Counted from the first letter of the stretch, positions 1 through 9,736 are shown. The stretch is DNA of 51,371 nt from an uncultured Jannaschia sp. (GCF_947494055.1 NZ_CANLTR010000023.1:1-51371), one strand, 5' to 3'. A program made the numbers and translations. Notes: a model not told the origin generated them from the sequence alone.

Positions 1-230
1 AATCGTACCGCCCGCCTCAGCGCACGCCAGCCGCCACAGGCGCCCCTACCGCGCGAACAGTTTCGTCCCTGTCCCGCATAGCGGACCAACACCGTTTGCA
101 AACACCCCCAGTTGTTCGCCCACCAAGGCTGTTCCGCAGCTCACGAAAACGGAGACAGTATCAGGCCCGCCAATATTTCGGAACGCAGTACGGGCGACGG
201 TGAAACCGCCGCCCGTGTCTAGTAACCTTC

Positions 231-261
231 GGTGACACCTCTTTAAAGAGGTCTCGTCACC
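231..261 (-). terminator. Inverted repeat, possible terminator of the VPLPA-CTERM-like gene
   Basis: A 16-base perfect palindrome (ACCTCTTTAAAGAGGT, 237-252) is flanked by GGTGAC and GTCACC arms. It lies 15 bases after the stop of the minus-strand gene 276-827. No clear T run follows on the minus strand, so an intrinsic terminator is only one reading; a protein-binding palindrome or an RNA 3'-end stabiliser is also possible. The rest of 1-230 holds no gene that I can support. Confidence 0.35.
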
Positions 262-275
262 ATAAATCGGTCGAA

Positions 276-827
276 TCAGCCGCGCTTCTTCGCACGGGCG
301 GCGAGTCCGCCAGCACCGATGGCCGAGAGCAGCAACAGACCCGCGGCCGGAACCGGAACGGGGGCCGGAGCCGGGTTGGTCGTGAAGGTCAGGTTGACGA
401 AGGCCGAGTCGGTGTTTGCACCCGGCACGATCTCATTGAAAAAGAACGAGAACGTCGAGCCGGCGGCGAACGAACGGTTGTCGAGGAAGCCGTTGGCGTT
501 AGCCACCTCGCCTTGGGTGTTGATAGTCTCGAACACCATTCCAGAACCCGAGTCGAACCCGAAGCGGATGTTGCCAAGGTCTTCGCCGCCCGAGAAGCCG
601 TTGCCGGTTACGGAGAAGTTGTCGACCGTGACATCATTTACGACATTGAAATCAAACTGGACGCTGTCTTCGGACGCATCATTGTCGTCATCGATGAGGC
701 CAGCAAGGTTCATCGTGCCACGCGCGCCGAAGTTACCACCGGCGAACACGTCGATGACGGCAGCCGACGCGGCAGTCGACGTCAGAGCGGCGACAGCGGC
801 AGCCGTGAGAAGAGCATTAATTTTCAT
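276..827 (-). CDS. VPLPA-CTERM-like (exosortase-type) sorted surface protein
   Basis: Predicted secreted protein of 183 residues. Residues 1-22 form a signal peptide ending in an Ala-rich ASA site. The middle is acidic, rich in Asn, Asp, Gly and Phe, and resembles small beta-sandwich PEP-CTERM proteins. The C-terminus has Pro-Ala repeats, then VPVPA, a hydrophobic helix of about 17 residues and a basic end (RAKKRG). This is the tripartite layout of VPLPA-CTERM signals, which in Rhodobacteraceae are thought to be processed by an exosortase. The motif is VPVPA rather than the usual VPLPA. The start is supported by an AAGGATAGGA stretch a few bases upstream. It is transcribed divergently from the ABC operon and has no exosortase nearby. 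The function of the mature part is not recognisable. Confidence 0.75.
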   Translation of the reverse strand: MKINALLTAAAVAALTSTAASAAVIDVFAGGNFGARGTMNLAGLIDDDNDASEDSVQFDFNVVNDVTVDNFSVTGNGFSGGEDLGNIRFGFDSGSGMVFETINTQGEVANANGFLDNRSFAAGSTFSFFFNEIVPGANTDSAFVNLTFTTNPAPAPVPVPAAGLLLLSAIGAGGLAARAKKRG

Positions 828-956
828 TGGGTATCCTATCCTTTAAGATCAATCAGGTCGTCTGTCCAAACGCCTTCACGTTTTCCAACGCTATGGTGAG
901 TGTATAGACTCAACTCGGATATTGTGAAGAGGTTTCGGCGATCCGTTAGCATTTTT

Positions 957-968
957 TTAACCGGTTAA
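957..968. repeat. Perfect palindrome TTAACCGGTTAA in the divergent spacer
   Basis: A 12-base perfect palindrome just after a run of seven T lies in the 266-base gap between the VPLPA-CTERM-like gene and the divergent ABC operon. A shorter inverted repeat (TGAGT, 6-base gap, ACTCA; 897-912) is also present. Either could be an operator, but neither matches a site I can name. I see no small gene in 828-1093. Confidence 0.3.
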
Positions 969-1093
969 CGCTGCCACTTCATCGTGGCCGGGTGGGGCCC
1001 GCATGAAGCCCCTTCCGCCCTGTAAACGTCCTTGCCCGTCCTTCGTTCCTTCGGCATTTCTGTCGCGAGAACCAGAAGGAGCGACGTCCGATC

Positions 1094-1951
1094 TTGACGC
1101 AGGATTCACGCCGCGGACTGGCGCTCGTCGCGCCGCCGCTCGGATATGCGGTCGCGTTGCTGGCGGGGCCGCTTCTGGCGATCTTCCTGTTCAGCTTCTG
1201 GACGCAGGACTACCTGACCATCGACCGGACACCGACGCTGGGGAACTACCGGGAGGCGCTGAGCGATCCGATCTACCGCACGATCATGCTGCGCAGCCTG
1301 TGGATCAGCGCGACCGTCACGATCGTCACGGTGATTCTCGCCTTCCCCGTCGCCTACTACGTCAGCTTCCGGATTCGCCCGGATCGCAAGTCCTTCTGGC
1401 TGTTTTTGATCACGATCCCGTTCTGGACGAGCTACCTGCTACGCATCTTCCTGTGGAAGGTCATTCTGGGCTATAATGGCGTGATGAATTCGGGGCTGAT
1501 CGGTCTGCGGATCATCGACGAGCCGTTGACCGCGCTGCTCTACAACGCGAACGCCGTGATCATTACGCTGAGCCATGCCTTCGCGCCCTTCGCGATCCTG
1601 CCGATTTTCGTCGCGCTCGAGAAGATCGACCGCGCCCTTCTCGAGGCGGGCCGGGATCTTGGCGAGAGTGCAGCGACGACCTTTCTGCGCGTCACGCTGC
1701 CACTCGCCATGCCGGGCGTCGTCGCCGCCCTCCTCATCGTCTTCATCCCCACCGTCGGCGATTACGTGACACCCGCGCAGGTCGGCGGGTCCGGCGGGCA
1801 GATGATCGCCAACATGATCCAGACGCAGTTCCTCGGGCTCAACAACGCGCCGATGGGCGCGACGCTCGCGGTCATCGCGATGGTGCTGGTCACGATCATC
1901 TCTCTGGCGACGGTCTGGCTCGCGCGTCGTCTGGCCGGGGGACGGACCTGA
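1094..1951 (+). CDS. ABC transporter permease, spermidine/putrescine type (PotB-like)
   Basis: Inner-membrane permease of an ABC importer of the polyamine/opine family, 285 residues. About six membrane segments are visible: residues 12-37 first, then about 70-90, 97-125, 147-170, 200-220 and 255-278. The cytoplasmic coupling loop is around residues 174-195 (EAGRDLGESAATTFLRVTLP), the EAA motif that contacts the ATPase. The start is TTG at 1094, chosen because the protein then begins just before the first membrane helix and an AAGGAG lies about 12 bases upstream. The next permease starts immediately after the stop codon. Polyamine is the family guess; the true substrate cannot be read from the sequence. 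Confidence 0.88.
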   Translation: MTQDSRRGLALVAPPLGYAVALLAGPLLAIFLFSFWTQDYLTIDRTPTLGNYREALSDPIYRTIMLRSLWISATVTIVTVILAFPVAYYVSFRIRPDRKSFWLFLITIPFWTSYLLRIFLWKVILGYNGVMNSGLIGLRIIDEPLTALLYNANAVIITLSHAFAPFAILPIFVALEKIDRALLEAGRDLGESAATTFLRVTLPLAMPGVVAALLIVFIPTVGDYVTPAQVGGSGGQMIANMIQTQFLGLNNAPMGATLAVIAMVLVTIISLATVWLARRLAGGRT

Positions 1952-2745
1952 ATGTTGCGCGCCTATGTCTTTCTCTTCCTCGCCTTCCTCTACGCGCCGA
2001 TCCTGCTCCTGCCGGTTTTCGCGTTCAACGACGGAACGGTGATCGCCTTTCCCCTGAACGGCTTCACGACCCGCTGGTTCTCGGAGATGACACGGAGCCG
2101 GGAGCTGCATGCGGCGCTCGCGAACTCGCTGACGGTCGCCGCAGCCGCCTCGATCCTCTCGGTGTTGCTCGGGCTCGCCGCGGCGCGCGCGAACGTGCGC
2201 TACCGGTTTCCCGGCAAGGCGGCGGCAATGGGGCTGATCATGCTGCCGCTGGTGCTGCCGGAGATCATCGTCGCCACGTCGCTCCTCGTGGTCGTCGTGC
2301 GCTTCTTCGAATGGCCGCTCACGCTCTGGACGGTGACGGCCGCGCATGTGCTGATCTGCACGCCCTTCGCCGTCGCCATCCTGAACGCGAGCTTCCAGGC
2401 GCTCGATCCGGCAATGGAGGAGGCGGCGATCGATCTGGGCGAGAACAGGGCCTCGACCTTCCGGCTGATCACCCTGCCCCTCGTCATGCCGGGGATCGTG
2501 GCCGCCCTCCTCATCAGCTTCACGATCTCGCTCGACGAGTTCATCATCGCCTTCTTCCTTACGGGCAGCGACCCGACGCTGCCGGTCTATATCTGGTCGC
2601 TGCTGCGCTTTCCGAAGCTCCTGCCCGTCATCATGGCGCTCGGCACGATCCTCGTGATCCTGTCGGTCCTGATCCTGGCATTGGCAGAGTGGAACCGCCG
2701 CCGCGGGCTGGCCCGCGCGGGCGTGAAAGACACCGGAGGGTTCCT

Positions 2746-2749
<4 letters not shown>
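1952..2749 (+). CDS. ABC transporter permease, spermidine/putrescine type (PotC-like)
   Basis: Second inner-membrane permease of the importer, 265 residues with about six membrane helices starting at residue 5. The EAA coupling loop (EEAAIDLGENRASTFRLITL, about residues 157-176) is typical of the binding-protein-dependent permease superfamily. The start directly abuts the stop of the first permease, and its own stop (TGA 2747-2749) overlaps the TTG start of the ATPase, so the three genes are translationally coupled. The two permeases should form a heterodimer. The PotC assignment rests on order and similarity to PotB/PotC pairs. Confidence 0.88.
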
Positions 2750-3846
<1,097 letters not shown>

Positions 3847-3861
3847 CGAAGGACGACGACG

Positions 3862-4320
3862 ATGCGACTTGCCCCCTTCCTCATCTGCCTTGCCCTCCTG
3901 CCCGGTCCCGCCGTGGCACAGACGCTCTACGTACGCGATTCGGAGGCGGGGTACCTCAACCTGCGCGACGGGCCGGGCACGCGGCACGACGTTCTGCGGC
4001 GCCTCTCCCCCGGAGATCGCGTCGACGTGCAGGAGACGCTCGGCCGCTGGACACGGGTGCGCCTGCCCGATGGCGGCGAGGGCTGGGTGTCGGGCGACTA
4101 TCTCGAGCGCGGCGCACCGGCTGCGGCGGCGCTCTTCGTGAAGCCCACGACGATCGGCTACCTCAACCTGCGGCAGGGCCCCGGCACCGACACGCCGGTG
4201 CTACGACGCATCTATCCGGGCGACCGGCTGGCGCCGCTTGCGCAGGACGGCGTCTGGATCGAGGTGCGACACGCGACGGGCGCGCGCGGCTGGGTCCATT
4301 CGGACTACGTGACCCGCTAG
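3862..4320 (+). CDS. Secreted protein with two bacterial SH3 domains
   Basis: Exported protein of 152 residues. The signal peptide is residues 1-20 (AVAQ cleavage). Two bacterial SH3b repeats follow, at about residues 22-75 and 92-150. Each carries the pattern GYLNLR(D/Q)GPGT, then VLRR and GDR, ending in a GWV motif. Such domains bind peptidoglycan or peptides, so a role at the cell wall is likely, but there is no catalytic domain. It starts 15 bases after the ATPase gene with AAGGACGACG upstream, and may be cotranscribed with it. Its stop overlaps the stop of the convergent rnd gene by two bases. Confidence 0.85.
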   Translation: MRLAPFLICLALLPGPAVAQTLYVRDSEAGYLNLRDGPGTRHDVLRRLSPGDRVDVQETLGRWTRVRLPDGGEGWVSGDYLERGAPAAAALFVKPTTIGYLNLRQGPGTDTPVLRRIYPGDRLAPLAQDGVWIEVRHATGARGWVHSDYVTR

Positions 4321-5489
4321 AGCGGCACGATCTGCACGTCGTGGCCCTTGCAGGCCAGCGCGATCTCGCCTGCGCAGAGCCGCAGCGCGTCCTCCCCGAA
4401 CACCTTCAGACGCCAGCCCCGCGCCCAGTCCCCGTCCCGTGCGCCTGCGGCGATGTCGTCGAGATCCGACGACGAGGCGAGAAGCTTGGGGGCGACGCCG
4501 GCTTGCTCTGCCTTGGTCTTCAGCAACACGCGCAGCAGGTCGGCAAGCGCGCCGTTGATCTGTTCGCGCCCCTTCTGCTTCGGCGGCACCGGCAGATCCT
4601 CCTTCGGGATGGCCTGCCCGGCGGCGACCGCAGCCAGGATGCCGTCCGCGATCTCGCCGCGGCGCGCCTCGCGCAACAGTAGCCGCGCCTTGCCGAGCTC
4701 GCTCGCATCCTTCGGCTTGAGCCCGGCCAGCTCCAGAAGCGCGTCGTCCTTGAAGACACGGTTGCGCGGCACGTCGTTCGCTTGGGCGTAACTCTCGCGG
4801 AAAGCCGCCAGTTCGCGGGCGAGCGCGACCGTCCGGGGCGACGGGTTCCGCATCTTGAGACGGTGATAGGCCTCCGGCGGCGCGACCCGGTAGGTGGCGG
4901 GGTCGCGCAGGATGTCGAGTTCCTCCTCGACCCAAGCCTTCCGGCCGGACTTGTCGAGTTCGGCCGCGAGGTACTCGTAGATCGCCCGCAGATGGGTCAC
5001 GTCGGCCAGCGCGTAGACCTTCTGCGCATCCGAGAGCGGCCGGCGCGACCAGTCGGTGAAACGGGAGGACTTGTCGACCTGCGCGCGCGCGACCTTGCGG
5101 ACCAGCGTCTCGTAGCCGACCTGCTCGCCGAAGCCGCAGACCATGGCTGCGATCTGGGTGTCGAAGAGCGGTTCGGGGATCGTGTCGCCCTCGATGGCGA
5201 AGATCTCCAGATCCTGCCGTGCCGCGTGGAACACCTTGACTACGCCGACATCCCGAAAGAGCGCGTAGAGCGGCGCGAGGTCGAGCCCCTCCGCCAGCGG
5301 ATCGACGAGGACCGCATCGGTCTCGCCATCCCCGGGATAGGCGAGCTGCACGAGGCAGAGCTTCGAGTAGTACGTCCGTTCGCGAAGGAACTCGGTATCG
5401 ACGGTGACATAGGGGGCGCGGGCGGCGGCGGTGCAGAACGCGGCGAGCGCGTCCGTCGTGGTGAGTGTGGTGATCTTTGAGGCGGCTAT
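4317..5489 (-). CDS. rnd: Ribonuclease D
   Basis: 3'-5' exoribonuclease for tRNA and stable RNA maturation, about 390 residues, close to the family length. The DEDD exonuclease domain begins with VTVDTEF (metal-binding D31 and E33 if counted from the proposed start). It continues with the HAARQDLEIF motif and the conserved Tyr/Asp region around VYALADV, and ends with a HRDC-like helical part. No ATG, GTG or TTG lies in frame at the expected N-terminus. The best candidate is ATA at 5489, because AAAGG sits 8 bases before it and the protein then reads MAASKITTLTTTDA. ATC at 5474 is the alternative. It lies just downstream of purN on the same strand. Confidence 0.88.
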   Translation of the reverse strand: MAASKITTLTTTDALAAFCTAAARAPYVTVDTEFLRERTYYSKLCLVQLAYPGDGETDAVLVDPLAEGLDLAPLYALFRDVGVVKVFHAARQDLEIFAIEGDTIPEPLFDTQIAAMVCGFGEQVGYETLVRKVARAQVDKSSRFTDWSRRPLSDAQKVYALADVTHLRAIYEYLAAELDKSGRKAWVEEELDILRDPATYRVAPPEAYHRLKMRNPSPRTVALARELAAFRESYAQANDVPRNRVFKDDALLELAGLKPKDASELGKARLLLREARRGEIADGILAAVAAGQAIPKEDLPVPPKQKGREQINGALADLLRVLLKTKAEQAGVAPKLLASSSDLDDIAAGARDGDWARGWRLKVFGEDALRLCAGEIALACKGHDVQIVPL

Positions 5490-5524
5490 GGCACTGGCCT
5501 TTCGGATATGGTTGCGCCTGCCGT

Positions 5525-6130
5525 CTAATCCATCGCATCCACTGGTGGAAGGTCCAGCCGTTCGCGCCGTCCGGCGGCGAAGCGGCGCAACACGGCCGGG
5601 TAGAGGCGATGCTCCTGCGCCAGGACGCGCGCGGCGAGCCTGTCCGGCGCGTCGTCGGGACGGACGGGCACCCGTGCCTGCCCGAGGAGCGGCCCGGCAT
5701 CGATGTCGGGAATGACTTCGTGCACAGTGCAGCCGGCTTCCGCGTCGCCCGCCTCGATGGCGCGGGCATGGGTATGCAGGCCCGGATATTTCGGCAGGAG
5801 CGACGGGTGGATGTTCAGCATCCGCCCCTGCCATCGCCGCACGAAGGGCTCCGTCAGGATGCGCATGAACCCCGCCAGCGCGAGCATGTCGGGCCGAGCC
5901 GCGTCGAGCTCCGCCTGCAACGCGGCCTCGAAGGCAGCCCGATCAGGATAGGCGCGGTGATCGACGGTCGTGACCGGCACCCCCAGCGCAGCCGCCTTCG
6001 CCAGTCCCCCCGCCGTGGGATCGTTGGCGAGCACGAGGCAGGGCCGCGCCGGATGGTCTCCCGTCATGCTTTCGACCAGACGGACCATGTTCGACCCACC
6101 GCCCGAGATCAGGATGGCGACGCGCTTCAC
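5525..6130 (-). CDS. purN: Phosphoribosylglycinamide formyltransferase 1
   Basis: Transfers a formyl group from 10-formyl-THF to GAR, the third step of purine synthesis; cytoplasmic, 201 residues. The substrate-binding GGGSN is at residues 10-14. The catalytic triad Asn106, His108 ([13 protein letters not shown]) and Asp144 (PDIDAGP) falls exactly where it does in the E. coli enzyme. The ATG overlaps the purM stop by 4 bases, so purM and purN are one translationally coupled operon, with rnd following. All key residues are present. Confidence 0.96.
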   Translation of the reverse strand: MKRVAILISGGGSNMVRLVESMTGDHPARPCLVLANDPTAGGLAKAAALGVPVTTVDHRAYPDRAAFEAALQAELDAARPDMLALAGFMRILTEPFVRRWQGRMLNIHPSLLPKYPGLHTHARAIEAGDAEAGCTVHEVIPDIDAGPLLGQARVPVRPDDAPDRLAARVLAQEHRLYPAVLRRFAAGRRERLDLPPVDAMD

Positions 6131-7176
6131 CAGTTCGGATCGCCCGCGTAGCGGATGCCCGTGCCGGCCGTGACCTCGCCGATCCGTGTGACCCGTTCAC
6201 CCTCGCCCGCGAGCAGCGTCTCCAGTTCCTCGGCCCGGTCGCGCGCACAGACAACGACCATGCCGATGCCGCAGTTGAACGTCTTGAGCATCTCGCCGCG
6301 TGCGATCCCACCCGCCTGCGCGAGCCAGCCGAAGACCGGGGGCGGCGTCCAGGCCGACAGGTCGATCGTCGCGCCGAGCGCGTCGGGCAGGACGCGCGGC
6401 AGATTCTCGGTCAGCCCGCCCCCGGTGACATGCGCAAGCGCGTGCACGCCGCCGGCCCGGATCGCGGCCAGACCGGGCAGCACGTAAAGCCGCGTCGGCA
6501 GGAGCAGCGCCTCGCCCAGCGTCGCGTCGTCGAACGGCGCGGGTTCGTCCCAGCCGAGCCCGGCCCGCTCGACCACGCGCCGGACGAGCGAATAGCCGTT
6601 GGAATGTACCCCGTTCGAACCGAGGCCCAGCAGCACGTCGCCCTCGGCCACGTCCGCAGGCAGCGCCCCGCCACGCTCCATCGCGCCCACCGCAAAGCCC
6701 GCGAGGTCGAAGTCGCCGGCTTGGTACATGCCCGGCATCTCTGCCGTCTCCCCGCCGATCAGCGCGCAGCCCGACGCCGCGCAGCCCGCGGCGATGCCTT
6801 CGATCACTTGCGCCGCCGCCTCGGTCTCGAGCTTGCCGGTCGCGAAATAGTCCAGGAAGAACAGCGGCTCCGCTCCCTGGCAGACGAGATCGTTGACGCA
6901 CATCGCCACCAGGTCGACGCCCACGGTGGAGAGCCGTCCGGTCTCGATCGCGAGGCACAGCTTGGTGCCCACCCCGTCGGTCGCCGCCACGAGGATCGGA
7001 TCGGCGTAGCCCGCCGCCTGCAGGTCGAACAGCGCGCCGAACCCGCCGAGCCCGGCCATCGTGCCGGGCCGCTCCGTCGCGCGTGCGGCGGGCTTGATAC
7101 GTTCCACCAACGCGTTGCCGGCGTCGATATCGACGCCCGCATCGGCATAGGTCAGACCCTGTCTGCCGTCGGTCAT
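6127..7176 (-). CDS. purM: Phosphoribosylformylglycinamidine cyclo-ligase (AIR synthetase)
   Basis: ATP-dependent ring closure of FGAM to AIR, the fifth step of purine synthesis; 349 residues, the normal family length. Family signatures include [11 protein letters not shown] near residue 43, DGVGTKL near residue 65, the [11 protein letters not shown] region and [10 protein letters not shown] in the second half. The N-terminal extension ending in [13 protein letters not shown] is standard for PurM. It overlaps purN by ATGA. The upstream gap (7177-7291) holds the promoter region and separates it from the opposite-strand tRNA. Confidence 0.96.
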   Translation of the reverse strand: MTDGRQGLTYADAGVDIDAGNALVERIKPAARATERPGTMAGLGGFGALFDLQAAGYADPILVAATDGVGTKLCLAIETGRLSTVGVDLVAMCVNDLVCQGAEPLFFLDYFATGKLETEAAAQVIEGIAAGCAASGCALIGGETAEMPGMYQAGDFDLAGFAVGAMERGGALPADVAEGDVLLGLGSNGVHSNGYSLVRRVVERAGLGWDEPAPFDDATLGEALLLPTRLYVLPGLAAIRAGGVHALAHVTGGGLTENLPRVLPDALGATIDLSAWTPPPVFGWLAQAGGIARGEMLKTFNCGIGMVVVCARDRAEELETLLAGEGERVTRIGEVTAGTGIRYAGDPNW

Positions 7177-7253
7177 TCCCGGTCCCCTCTCGGTCTGTCC
7201 CCGCCGTAACAGGCACCCGACCCCGCTTCAACGGCCCCGCGGTCGTGCGGACC

Positions 7254-7280
7254 TTGACCCGTGGCGGCAACCTGCTATCG
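7254..7280 (+). promoter_or_regulatory. Possible tRNA promoter (TTGACC / CTATCG)
   Basis: TTGACC at 7254-7259 and CTATCG at 7275-7280 precede the tRNA at 7292. The CTATnn form is seen at stable-RNA promoters of alphaproteobacteria, but the 15-base spacer is short. Prediction only. Confidence 0.35.
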
Positions 7281-7291
7281 GAGGGCGCCGG

Positions 7292-7368
7292 GGGCCTGTA
7301 GCTCAATTGGTTAGAGCAGGGCGCTCATAACGCCTTGGTTGCGGGTTCAAGTCCTGCCGGGCCTACCA
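7292..7368 (+). tRNA. tRNA with CAU anticodon, probably tRNA-Ile2 (lysidine-modified)
   Basis: A 77-base cloverleaf with encoded CCA. The acceptor arm GGGCCTG pairs with CGGGCCT, including a G1-U72 wobble. The D arm is GCTC/GAGC, the T arm GCGGG-TTCAAGT-CCTGC, the discriminator A. The anticodon CAT is at 7326-7328. CAU is shared by initiator Met, elongator Met and the minor tRNA-Ile read after TilS modification. The anticodon arm and variable loop (CTCATAA then TTGGT) resemble E. coli ileX more than metT, so Ile2 is preferred. It lacks the GGG/CCC anticodon stem of an initiator. Elongator Met remains possible. Confidence 0.85.
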
Positions 7369-7380
7369 CCCCCGTCCCGC

Positions 7381-8673
7381 CTAACGCGGCAGCACGATTT
7401 CCGCCTTGAGCCCGCCCATCGGCGACCGCCCGAGGCGCAGGGCGCCGCCATGGGCCCGCGCCACGTCCCGCACGATCGACAGCCCGAGCCCGACATTGCC
7501 GGCGGTGTTCGAACGCGCCGGATCGAGCCGCGAGAAGGGTCGCGTCGCCGCCGCCCGATCCGCCGCGGGAATGCCCGGCCCGTCGTCTTCGACGGTGACG
7601 ACGAGGGCCGCGTCGCTGGCCTGGAGCGAGAGGCGGAACGACTCGCCGTGCCGGGTCGCGTTCGTGACGAGGTTCGTGATCGCGCGGCGCATGCTCTCGG
7701 GATAGATGTCGGCCTCGATCTCCGGCCCGGCGACCTCCACCGATTCGCCCGGCACCGCCATCTCCGCCGCCTCCCGGAGGAGCGCCTTCAGCGGCACCCG
7801 TGCCCGCTCGTCCGTGGCGCTCTCGCGGGCGAAGTCGAGGAACGTGTCGATGATCCGCTCCATCGCGGCGACGTCGCGGCCCAGATCCTCGGCCTCCGGG
7901 CAGTCCATCATCGACAGTTCCAGCTTCATCCGCGTCAGCGGCGTGCGCAGGTCGTGGCTCACCCCCGACAGGAGCAGGGTTCGCTGTTCGATATGCCGCT
8001 CGATCCGCGTCCGCATGTCGAGGAACGCGGTCCCGGCCGCACGGACCTCGCTCGCCCCCGTGGGACGGTAATCGACCTCCTGCCCGCGCCCGAACGCCTC
8101 CGCCGCCCGCGCAAGCCGCCGGATCGGCCGGATCTGGCCACGCATGAACAGGAACGACACCGCCGTCATCAAGAGCGCGGTGACGACCATCAGGACCAGC
8201 AACTGGTGCGGGTTTGCGGCGGAGACGTTGGAGCGATCGAACCGCATCCCCGTTCCGTCCGCGAAGCCAAGCGCCACGACCTTGCGCTCGAGCCGGGTGT
8301 TCACCGCCCGAAGGTCGGGGATCTCCTCGACGAGCGTCTCGCGCATGACGCGGCCGGAGAGGTCCCAGAACCGGATGCCCGACTGCGCTGGCGGCGGCAC
8401 GAGCTCGACCCCGAGCGGCTCCGCCAGATCGGGGCGTGCGCGGACGAGTTCGATCTCGCGGACCATGTTCGTCGTCATCTGGACGGTGACGTCCTCGTAG
8501 TGCCGTTGCAGGAACATCACCGCCACGGCAAGCTGGATGGTGACGATCGGCACGATCAGGATCAGCGCCGCGCGCGCGTAGAAACTGCGCGGCAGCCAGC
8601 GTGGCACGGCGATGCGGCGACGCGGCTCGAGAGACCGGGCAGAGCCGGAGCCAGGAGGGGAGGACACGACCAT
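7381..8673 (-). CDS. Sensor histidine kinase, EnvZ/OmpR family
   Basis: Two-component membrane sensor of 430 residues. A first membrane helix at about 34-54 is followed by a periplasmic domain (55-155), a second helix at about 157-177 and a HAMP linker (178-230). Phosphoacceptor His240 sits in GVSHDLRTPLTRM. The ATPase domain carries an N-box (ITNLVTNATRHG), G1 (VEDDGPGIP) and G2 (GLGLSIVRDVARAHGG). The layout is EnvZ-like. No response regulator gene is adjacent. The annotated ATG is in the same CATG as the start of the divergent hydrolase and has only a weak ribosome site, so a later GTG (codon 23) is a possible alternative. Confidence 0.88.
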   Translation of the reverse strand: MVVSSPPGSGSARSLEPRRRIAVPRWLPRSFYARAALILIVPIVTIQLAVAVMFLQRHYEDVTVQMTTNMVREIELVRARPDLAEPLGVELVPPPAQSGIRFWDLSGRVMRETLVEEIPDLRAVNTRLERKVVALGFADGTGMRFDRSNVSAANPHQLLVLMVVTALLMTAVSFLFMRGQIRPIRRLARAAEAFGRGQEVDYRPTGASEVRAAGTAFLDMRTRIERHIEQRTLLLSGVSHDLRTPLTRMKLELSMMDCPEAEDLGRDVAAMERIIDTFLDFARESATDERARVPLKALLREAAEMAVPGESVEVAGPEIEADIYPESMRRAITNLVTNATRHGESFRLSLQASDAALVVTVEDDGPGIPAADRAAATRPFSRLDPARSNTAGNVGLGLSIVRDVARAHGGALRLGRSPMGGLKAEIVLPR

Positions 8674-9556
8674 GACGCGAACCTATCGCTCGGACCCGTC
8701 GATTGACAGCGGGCTGCAGCGCCTCGTCGCACCGAACCCCTCTGTCATGACGGCGGCCGGCACGAACACCTACATTCTGGGGAAGGACGAGGTCGCCATC
8801 ATCGATCCCGGCCCGTGCATCGACGCCCATCTCGAGGCGATCGTCGGCGCGGTCGCTGGACGCCGCGTCGTCGGTCTGCTGGTCACGCATGCGCATCTCG
8901 ACCATTCGCCCGCCGCCGCGCCGCTCGCCCGCACGCTCGACGCCCCCGTCATGGCCTTCGGCAGGGCGGACGCGGGACGCTCCGACCTCATGCGCAGCCT
9001 GCCGGTGACGGGAGGCGGCGAAGGCGTCGATACCGGCTTCAACCCCGACGTCACGCTCGCCGACGACGCGGAGATCGCGGGAGCGGACTGGCGGCTCCGT
9101 GCAATATGGACCCCGGGGCACATGGCGAACCACCTGAGCTTCCACTGGATCGAGGGCGATGCCGTCTTCACCGGCGACACGGTGATGGGCTGGTCCAGCA
9201 CCATGATCTCCCCACCGGACGGCGATCTGGGACAATACCTGACCACCCTCGACCGGCTCGAAGCCCTCGACACCGAACGCTTCCACCCCGGCCACGGCGA
9301 TCCGGTCACGGCGCCAGTCGCGCGCTGCCGTGAGCTGCGCGCACATCGCCTGGCGCGCGAATCCGAGATCCTGGCCGCGCTGGACCGACCCGCGCGCATC
9401 TCTGCGCTGGTCGCGCGCATCTACGCGAGCACGCCGCCGGCGCTGCACCGCGCGGCGGCGCGCAACGTTCTGGCGCACCTCATCCACCTCGAGATGCAGG
9501 GCCGCGTCGCGGCCGAGCCAACCATCGCTCCGGACGCCCTCTGGCACAGGCTATGA
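8672..9556 (+). CDS. MBL-fold metallo-hydrolase (LACTB2-like)
   Basis: Metallo-beta-lactamase fold hydrolase of 294 residues. The zinc motif THAHLDH is at residues 72-78, preceded by GTNTYILG and IIDPG. Further ligands are in TPGHMANH and FTGDTVMG, and a late GHG. The last ~70 residues (RARESEILAAL onward) look like the helical/winged C-terminal domain of LACTB2-type nucleases or hydrolases. The substrate is unknown. The start at 8672 has a strong AGGAGGGGAGGA region 7 or more bases upstream. Its ATG and that of the divergent kinase share the same CATG. Confidence 0.85.
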   Translation: MTRTYRSDPSIDSGLQRLVAPNPSVMTAAGTNTYILGKDEVAIIDPGPCIDAHLEAIVGAVAGRRVVGLLVTHAHLDHSPAAAPLARTLDAPVMAFGRADAGRSDLMRSLPVTGGGEGVDTGFNPDVTLADDAEIAGADWRLRAIWTPGHMANHLSFHWIEGDAVFTGDTVMGWSSTMISPPDGDLGQYLTTLDRLEALDTERFHPGHGDPVTAPVARCRELRAHRLARESEILAALDRPARISALVARIYASTPPALHRAAARNVLAHLIHLEMQGRVAAEPTIAPDALWHRL

Positions 9557-9574
9557 AAAAACCGCAGCTTCCTC

Positions 9575-9603
9575 TTGCGAAGACAGACCGGCTTGGCTAA
9601 TCC
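9575..9603 (+). promoter_or_regulatory. Possible promoter of the tRNA-Asn/tRNA-Gly pair
   Basis: TTGCGA at 9575-9580 is followed by GCTAAT at 9596-9601 (15-base spacing), or by TAATCC at 9598-9603 (17-base spacing), just before tRNA-Asn. This is a weak prediction based on position and partial match to the sigma-70 consensus. Confidence 0.35.
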
Positions 9604-9615
9604 CGCCCTCGGTGT

Positions 9616-9690
9616 TCCGGCGTAGCTCAGCGGTAGAGCAGTTGACTGTTAATCAATTGGTCGTAGGTTCGATCCCTACCGCCGGAGCCA
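9616..9690 (+). tRNA. tRNA-Asn(GUU)
   Basis: A 75-base cloverleaf: acceptor TCCGGCG/CGCCGGA, D arm GCTC/GAGC, anticodon loop CTGTTAA with GTT at 9648-9650, T arm GTAGG-TTCGATC-CCTAC, discriminator G and encoded CCA. It lies 46 bases before tRNA-Gly and is probably cotranscribed with it. Confidence 0.97.
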
Positions 9691-9736
9691 ACTTTCCCCA
9701 GCATTCGGGTCTCGAACGAATGCCCGGGGTGGCGTG

